Positions 52,769 to 57,477 of a stretch of 57,477 nt of DNA are shown here, piece after piece. The position numbers and the translations under genes are program-made. How positions within the stretch are numbered: the stretch's first letter is position 1; each line of letters opens with the position of its first letter. Under the pieces are notes generated by a model. That model worked only from the letters and a program-made list of their open reading frames with translations. It was not told the DNA's origin and searched no databases. The stretch is from Oceanospirillaceae bacterium (GTDB lineage: Bacteria > Pseudomonadota > Gammaproteobacteria > Pseudomonadales > Oceanobacteraceae): the NCBI GenBank assembly GCA_002723385.1, contig PBNY01000008.1, forward strand, positions 1 to 57,477. Direction: 5' to 3'.

Positions 52769-53104
52769 TGTAGTGGTCAACTGATTCCGGACACCCAGAT
52801 AGGTGGTAACCTTACCACCAGAGAGGTATTCAATGAAAAGACAACGTCGTTCCTTTCCCCCGAGTTCAAACTTGAAGCAGCAAGCCTGGTGCTTGATCAG
52901 GGATATTCTGTTTCTGAGGCCAGCAAGTCACTGGATGTCGGTGAGTCTGCGCTGCGGCGCTGGGTTGACCAACTTCGTGATGAGCGAGGTGGTAAAACAC
53001 CCATATCCAAAGCCATGACGGAAGAGCAACAGCGTATTCAAGAGCTGGAAAAACGGGTTAAAGAACTGGAAACCGAGAAACAGATACTAAAAAAGGCTCA
53101 ATAA
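52769..53104 (+). mobile_element. IS3-family remnant with frameshifted orfA
   Basis: It begins with an IS3-type end, TGTAGTGGTCAACTGATTCC. orfA starts at 52833 (MKRQRRSF). It shifts frame at a C5 run (52857-52861) and continues as PEFKLEAASLVLDQGYSVSE through ALRRWVDQLRDERGG and a leucine-zipper tail to TAA at 53104. The slippery A6G for OrfAB fusion is present near 53088, but orfB is lost after about ten codons. Not functional. Confidence 0.85.
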
Positions 53105-53334
53105 TGAACTCGTCATCGGCAGACAGTCCGGTCGTCTCCGTATCGAGCAGCACCATTGGCTTTCAGGTTCGGGCCCATGTTGAGCATGTGTATACGGACA
53201 TGAAACGCGACGGCAAAAAATTTATGGTGCACTGCATCGGTCAGGCCAAAGCAGACCTGGAAATCAGCTTGATGAACATGGTGTACAACACCCGACGTTG
53301 GAGTTTTCTGATTAGGTGGAATAGGTACGCCTGA
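53105..53334 (+). pseudogene. Fused IS debris: start of IS3 orfB and end of an IS5-like transposase
   Basis: The first ~60 nt continue the IS3 orfB start. From about 53176 a different transposase C-terminus follows: VEHVYTDMKRDGKKFMVHCI then GQAKADLEISLMNMVYNTRR. This matches the end of IS5-group DDE transposases. The junction shows that one IS recombined into another. Confidence 0.75.
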
Positions 53335-53655
53335 ATAACGTGGTTTGGGCTAAAAATAGCCCAAAGAAGGGCTAAATTGGCTGAAAATGGGTTTAATAAA
53401 ACGAAGTCAGGCTATTCCGAAACCATTGATGTGAAAAATTGGCCGTGACGGTGGATTCAAGCGACTAAATAGATCCCCCCGGAAGTAGTGAGACTCACTC
53501 AAGGCAGCAGCCGTGCATTCCGAATTGTTTTCGTATCGCAGCGCGAGGCTATCCCTATCAAACATCGCGTGACTGATCACCCATTGATATATCGAGATAT
53601 TCAGCAATATTTGCAGAAATCTACTTATTGAGAGTGAGCCTCTTTGGATGTGAGC
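53335..53655. other. Non-coding, IS end debris
   Basis: No gene is seen. A short palindrome GGGCTAAAAATAGCCC (53347-53362), followed by a second GGGCTAAAT, is typical of the trailing end of the IS5-like element. Confidence 0.5.
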
Positions 53656-54498
53656 TCATTCCAACTCAAATGGCTCATCATGGATGATTTCAACCGCCAG
53701 CAGCTCATTTTCCACCCCTCCGCCTTTGCTCGTTGGCGCAGTTCGAGCCGTGTATCTAACTTGCTGTTGGTTGAAATGAGCTTCTGCGAGCACTCTGTAG
53801 CAGGAAGCGTCGGAGCAACGAAACGTTAAACTACTACCAGCAATCTGATGATTTAGAACAGGTAGGAGATGAACCTCGTTGCGAGACTCTCGGAACCCAT
53901 CTACCTTGCCGGTACCAGAAATATCTTCTGACTCAAACTCCCGAGGTTCCGGCTCAGCTACGTGGCCAGAAATGATGATGGGGTCGCTCGAGTTCAGATC
54001 CGCAGAAACGGAAAACATTTGTTGCAGGGATTTGCCGCCATTGGTTTTGATGTATTTCTCTATGGATTCGTTGATGCACTCCACTCCATCAAACTGCTGG
54101 CTCTGAGCATCGCCAATCGATTTTGACAGCATATCAGCACTGTCGCATGAGATTCGAGACAGGACATGGCAGGCCAGTGCGTGGAGTTCCGCCCGGCATT
54201 CAGGGAGAAGTGACGGAGACGCCTCCAGTGTTGCCAGCCATTCCTGATCTGAACCCGAATCCGGGCGTGCAACGTACGGGCGAATTTCGAAGACGATCGA
54301 GTCATGCGGTATGCGTTCGAGCACGAAGGCCGCCAGTGCTCTTTTGACCAACTCGAGGATTTTTTTTATTTCTCCCGGAATCAGAGCCAATTGAGCAAAT
54401 TTGAGGTGAGATCTCTCCGCCACCACACGCCGCCCCTGAAACCTGACGACCAGCACTACTGACCCCGAATTCTCAGACTGAAATTTCTCCCCACTCAT
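53656..54498 (-). CDS. Uncharacterised 280-aa protein
   Basis: ATG at 54498 chosen because GAGGG lies about 6 nt upstream. No family is recognised. It has a strand-rich N-terminus (VVLVVRFQGRRVVAE), a helical middle, a conserved-looking region with KYIKTNGGKSLQQMFSVSAD near residue 155, and a beta-rich C-terminal ~90 residues ending EIIHDEPFELE. No signal peptide, membrane segment or catalytic motif is evident. It stands alone between IS debris and the integrase gene group, with an inverted repeat upstream (54517-54560). It may be cargo of the tRNA-linked element. Confidence 0.65.
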   Translation of the reverse strand: MSGEKFQSENSGSVVLVVRFQGRRVVAERSHLKFAQLALIPGEIKKILELVKRALAAFVLERIPHDSIVFEIRPYVARPDSGSDQEWLATLEASPSLLPECRAELHALACHVLSRISCDSADMLSKSIGDAQSQQFDGVECINESIEKYIKTNGGKSLQQMFSVSADLNSSDPIIISGHVAEPEPREFESEDISGTGKVDGFRESRNEVHLLPVLNHQIAGSSLTFRCSDASCYRVLAEAHFNQQQVRYTARTAPTSKGGGVENELLAVEIIHDEPFELE

Positions 54499-54516
54499 GG
54501 TCAACCCTCATTAAGA

Positions 54517-54560
54517 TTTCCGTTGAGAAAATCATATAGACCAATACATTTCAACGGAAA
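54517..54560 (-). promoter_or_regulatory. Inverted repeat upstream of the 280-aa gene
   Basis: TTTCCGTTGAGAAA (54517-54530) and TTTCAACGGAAA (54549-54560) form arms of an imperfect 12-bp inverted repeat. It lies 19-62 nt upstream of the ATG, the place of an operator. The rest of 54499-54909 is AT-rich and shows no gene. Confidence 0.4.
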
Positions 54561-54909
54561 ATTTTAACGTAAATCCTTGATTTAAAAGAGAATATTATCG
54601 AACATCACCCAATGTATGATAATGAACAATTTCTGAAAAACAGCCAGAAAACCCAACATTTCTTTCGATTCAGAGCACTGTTTTAGACAACGAATCACCC
54701 CGCCAGAACCAGCCAAATCATTAACAGACCCGGATAGTACGGCCTTGACGCGAATATATACTTAGAGCCACACACCCCGCTGAGGGTGCTACAGAGTGAT
54801 ATTCCCCCCCATTGGAATTGGAACAGGTCGGTTTCCTCTGTATCTAACGATTGTTTGATGTGTGTTTTTTATTTTTCCCGTTTGGCTCTTAAAGTTCACT
54901 TTTCGGGTA

Positions 54910-55158
54910 TCAAAACCCATCAACAGGCAGGCATTGCACAAATGCCTGTCTCAAATGTCCCGTCGTGCGTTGATCGTCGCCCCATGATACGTATTGGTTG
55001 TAAACCCAGATCAGAACCGCCGCGTGATTGTCATAGCGACGACTGATATCCAGATATTGAGCCAGTCCGTATCCTGGCTGGACTCCATAACGTGAAATCA
55101 ACCAATCCGACAGATCTCGAACGACGGTTGGAAATTTTCCATCAATTGGAATAATCAT
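54910..55158 (-). CDS. Uncharacterised 82-aa protein coupled to the integrase
   Basis: The start codon overlaps the integrase stop by one base (TAATG type). The protein is small and soluble, with MIIPIDGKFPTVVRDLSDWL and many aromatic residues in the middle (AAVLIWVYNQYVSW). No family is recognised. The coupling suggests a role in the mobile element, for example as an accessory or host-interaction factor. Confidence 0.6.
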   Translation of the reverse strand: MIIPIDGKFPTVVRDLSDWLISRYGVQPGYGLAQYLDISRRYDNHAAVLIWVYNQYVSWGDDQRTTGHLRQAFVQCLPVDGF

Positions 55159-56366
55159 TATTCGCCCTCCCCACAGTTGGAACCCACCAGATTTTCAAAT
55201 GCAGAACCGTCCTGACGAGTCAGGTTCGGGACATATCGTGAGTACACGGTAAACAGCATTTCAGTAGATGAGTGCCCCAACAGACGAGCGATCCACTCCG
55301 GATTTTCTCCGGCTGCCAGCAGCAAGGTCGCAGCGGTATGACGGGTCTGGTATGGCCTACGTTTGGTCAAATTCAAATTCCGTAACAGTGGATACCAGAT
55401 TCTTTTCGTAACGTTGTTTTGATCCAGTGGTTCGCCATGGTTATTGCAAAACACGTAACGGCTCAGTTTTCCAGTTGCTGACTTTTGCCGGAGAAGCGCC
55501 TCATAAACTGGCCCAAGCATGGGGATTTCACGCTGACTGCCGTTGTTTTTGGTGTACTCCGTAGCCCCGGCAATCAGGGTTTCTCGCACCAGAATCTGGC
55601 GGCGTTCAAAATCGACGTATTGCCATTTGAGACCGTCGACTTCACCCGTCCGCATGCCGGTAAAAAACCGCACGATGTAATAATCCCGGAAGTCTTCTCG
55701 AACGCGCTCAATGATCCGGTTCACCTCAAGCAATGAAAACGGCTCGATGTGGGTTTTCTGTAATTTGAGCGGTTCGATATTGCGGTATGGATTTTCAAAA
55801 CCGTAGCGATCCGCAGCATCAGCCAAAATCATGCTCAGAATCCCCATGCGGTTGTTGACGGTTTTTGCCGTTACTCGTGCATTGCCGTTACGGCCAGGTA
55901 GGGAGGCCTGTTGCACGCGAAAATTCATCAGGTCGTCTTTGGTGATCACATTTAGAGGCTTCTGACCAAAAGACGGTAGAAGCGCACTGTCCAACAATGA
56001 GCGAACGTTTCGTAAATGCGAGGCTCGCCATTCGACGGACTTTTCGGAGAACCATTGCTCTGCAAAAACACCGAACGTCGGAGATTTTTGATTCGATGCT
56101 TTGGCGGTTGGCTTGTCTGGAAGCAGCTCCAGGCTGCCATTTTCAACAGCCTCCACTTTTTTAAGATTACTGCTCTCAGGAAAGAAATCGGCATAGGTAA
56201 ACTCACCCAATGTGATTCTTGCCTGAATGCGCTTGAGAACAGACTCAAGCTGTTTGCGATTTTTGGGAGTGTCATTTAACAGCGTCTGCTCACGGCAACG
56301 CATTCCCAGATAGCGAAAATCCAGAAACAGCTTGCCGGTCTCCGCACGAACTCGAACACTAGCCAT
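55158..56366 (-). CDS. Tyrosine integrase with DUF3596-type arm domain
   Basis: 402 aa. The N-terminus SVRVRAETGKLFLDFRYLGM is the DUF3596 arm-binding domain. A SAM-like core-binding domain follows (about 115-205). The catalytic residues are visible: R in FFTGMRTGEVDGLKW, a Lys in TKNNGSQREIPML, the Y-x-x-R-H form YQTRHTAATLLL, the H of LLGHSSTEM and the Tyr in FTVYSRYVP. It looks active. It lies with the small basic DNA-binding gene upstream, near a tRNA-fMet gene whose 3' end faces the element, a common integration target. Confidence 0.93.
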   Translation of the reverse strand: MASVRVRAETGKLFLDFRYLGMRCREQTLLNDTPKNRKQLESVLKRIQARITLGEFTYADFFPESSNLKKVEAVENGSLELLPDKPTAKASNQKSPTFGVFAEQWFSEKSVEWRASHLRNVRSLLDSALLPSFGQKPLNVITKDDLMNFRVQQASLPGRNGNARVTAKTVNNRMGILSMILADAADRYGFENPYRNIEPLKLQKTHIEPFSLLEVNRIIERVREDFRDYYIVRFFTGMRTGEVDGLKWQYVDFERRQILVRETLIAGATEYTKNNGSQREIPMLGPVYEALLRQKSATGKLSRYVFCNNHGEPLDQNNVTKRIWYPLLRNLNLTKRRPYQTRHTAATLLLAAGENPEWIARLLGHSSTEMLFTVYSRYVPNLTRQDGSAFENLVGSNCGEGE

Positions 56367-56592
56367 GACAGATACCTCCAGCGGCCATTGGGATGGCCAA
56401 CGCTTCTTTTGAGGCCTTTAGCATGTCTCCTTCAATCACTTCCCAGATGTACAAGATTTTACGGCCACCAAACGGACGGATGTAGTGACGGCCTTCCAGC
56501 AGAACACTGTCTTTCAGGCAGTTGCGGATTGTCCGCGCGTCGTACTTGATGCGAGCGGAGAGCTCTTCTGTTGTCAGGTAGGTATTACTCAT
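56359..56592 (-). CDS. Excisionase-like DNA-binding protein
   Basis: 77 aa, overlapping the integrase start by 8 nt. LTTEELSARIKYDARTIRNCL is a winged-helix/MerR-like DNA-binding helix pair, followed by LEGRHYIRPFGGRKILYIWE. This is the standard form of the small excision/directionality protein next to DUF3596 integrases. Confidence 0.8.
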   Translation of the reverse strand: MSNTYLTTEELSARIKYDARTIRNCLKDSVLLEGRHYIRPFGGRKILYIWEVIEGDMLKASKEALAIPMAAGGICHG

Positions 56593-56716
56593 GCGACCAT
56601 TCCTCGTACTTTGTTAATCTTATGATAACTTTTATTATCACTTGATCATAAATATACATGGCCATCTGATCAGTTCAAGTTGTTTTTGATAATTTATTTA
56701 ATCATTTGAGCATCTA

Positions 56717-56938
56717 ATCATCCGTTTTCATCTAAAGAAGCTAATTGCTGACAAAGAGTTTGCCGAGAAGCGGCGAGTCACTATCGCGGAAATATCGGAG
56801 GCGACAGGCATCAATCGAATGACACTGTCGAAGCTGATCAACCATCCTGGCCACAGCACCGTCACAGACAATCTGGACAAGCTGTGTAAGTACTTCGACT
56901 GCCCAGTAGAAGAGCTGATCACCTACGTGAAAGAGTGA
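56717..56938 (+). CDS. Short XRE/Cro-like regulator without a standard start codon
   Basis: An open frame from the stop at 56699 to TGA at 56936-56938 encodes IRFHLKKLIADKEFAEKRR, then VTIAEISEATGINRMTLSKL and DNLDKLCKYFDCPVEELITY. This is a well-known short XRE-type family whose members normally start M-I-R-F. Here the expected start is ATC (56717), and no in-frame ATG, GTG, TTG or CTG exists before the core helix-turn-helix. It is divergent from the integrase operon, so it would be its regulator. It may use a rare ATC start or be inactivated. Confidence 0.6.
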   Translation: MIRFHLKKLIADKEFAEKRRVTIAEISEATGINRMTLSKLINHPGHSTVTDNLDKLCKYFDCPVEELITYVKE

Positions 56939-57030
56939 TTACAAAAAATTCAAAAAATTTTCCGATTCGGGAGCCTTAAGGTCATCACAGCTCATGCAGA
57001 AGGTGATGTGTTTGAAGGTCACAGGCCCAA

Positions 57031-57168
57031 TGTGGGCACAGCGTGGGCACAGAGCCGTTTTTAGGGATTTTCAGAAGAGGCTGGCGACGATCTAACGACG
57101 GTCTTGAAGAACTCAACTCTTTCAGCAGAAAAATGTCCATGAAGTTCAACAACAGGAATTTGGGCACA
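57031..57168. repeat. Repeated TGGGCACAG motifs near the element end
   Basis: GTGGGCACAG occurs at 57032-57041 and 57043-57052, and TTGGGCACAG at 57160-57169. They lie between the integrase group and the tRNA gene. They could be arm-type integrase binding sites. Apart from these, 56939-57293 shows no gene. Confidence 0.35.
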
Positions 57169-57293
57169 GAAGACTTACGGTCAGGATGGTTTTCAGAACA
57201 AGTCTGTTCGGAAATTTTCTGGCGATGACCCAGGTGAGAAAGCTGACAAAGAAGGGAAAATACCTAAACCCAGCATTCATGCAGATTTCAGGC

Positions 57294-57326
57294 ACAAAAA
57301 AACCAGCTCGATGGCTGGTTTCTTTT
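57294..57326 (-). terminator. Rho-independent terminator of the tRNA gene
   Basis: Stem AACCAGC/GCTGGTT with a TCGAT-side loop (57301-57320). On the minus strand it is followed by seven Ts (complement of 57294-57300). It lies 34 nt after the tRNA 3' end. Confidence 0.88.
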
Positions 57327-57353
57327 ATCACTACGCTACGATGTTCTTATAAA

Positions 57354-57430
<77 letters not shown>

Positions 57431-57477
57431 TCCGTGTTTCATTATTTAAGGCATAATGACAGCCTGAAATTGGAGCG

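Noticed and set aside
54786-55046. 86-codon plus-strand frame near the integrase
   Set aside because: It overlaps the coupled 82-aa gene on the other strand and lacks a ribosome-binding site.

Overview
The window is an accessory-gene region of a bacterial chromosome, probably of a gammaproteobacterium. That assignment rests on gene style, the initiator tRNA and the IS families, and is an inference; I cannot name the genus. It carries two large defence blocks, a type III-D CRISPR-Cas locus (about 1-29.8 kb) and a type 1 BREX operon (35.6-52.7 kb). A very large tandem tyrosine recombinase and IS debris lie between them. At the right end are an integrase, an excisionase-like gene and a small regulator beside a tRNA-fMet gene.

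Layout. 1-106: end of a CRISPR array that enters from the left. 434-7155, minus strand: ancillary type III genes. These are an 895-aa protein with a possible RNase H-like core and helical repeats, Csx16, an NE0113-family CARF protein, a Card1/Can2-like CARF nuclease, a HicA-like protein and a DUF1232 protein. 7451-9298, plus strand: adaptation genes (zinc ribbon, Cas2-like, Cas1, Cas2). 9299-11635: a relic leader with one decayed repeat, a toxin-antitoxin pair, a second leader and a 17-repeat array. 11889-17177: a less familiar block with three GTPases, two related ~180-aa proteins, a second Csx16, a 172-aa protein and two tandem 10-codon hydrophobic micro-ORFs. 17358-19076: a radical SAM protein. 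19501-29829: the III-D effector operon, comprising Cas10 without an HD domain, RAMP proteins, Csx10, a TIGR03986 protein, a CARF-HEPN ribonuclease and Cas6.

How it fits together. Cas10 keeps its GGDD cyclase motif, so target recognition should produce cyclic oligoadenylate. At least three CARF proteins could sense it and two Csx16 proteins could degrade it. The main new observation is a shared promoter architecture. A 14-bp dyad, TGCCA-N4-TGGCA with variations, lies 26 nt before a -10-like hexamer at seven places. Six of these are 62-90 nt upstream of a start codon: the NE0113, HicA-like, 172-aa, micro-ORF/GTPase, csx16-B and GTPase-C genes. The seventh precedes cas10 with a long structured leader. 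This ties the GTPases and micropeptides to the CRISPR interference operon as one candidate regulon. The best candidate for an undescribed system is the GTPase / micropeptide / ~180-aa protein / Csx16 block.

The BREX operon has the canonical order brxA-brxB-brxC-pglX-pglZ-brxL. Two AAA ATPase + TOPRIM-like pairs are inserted, one on each side of pglX. IS remnants lie tightly against both ends of the operon.
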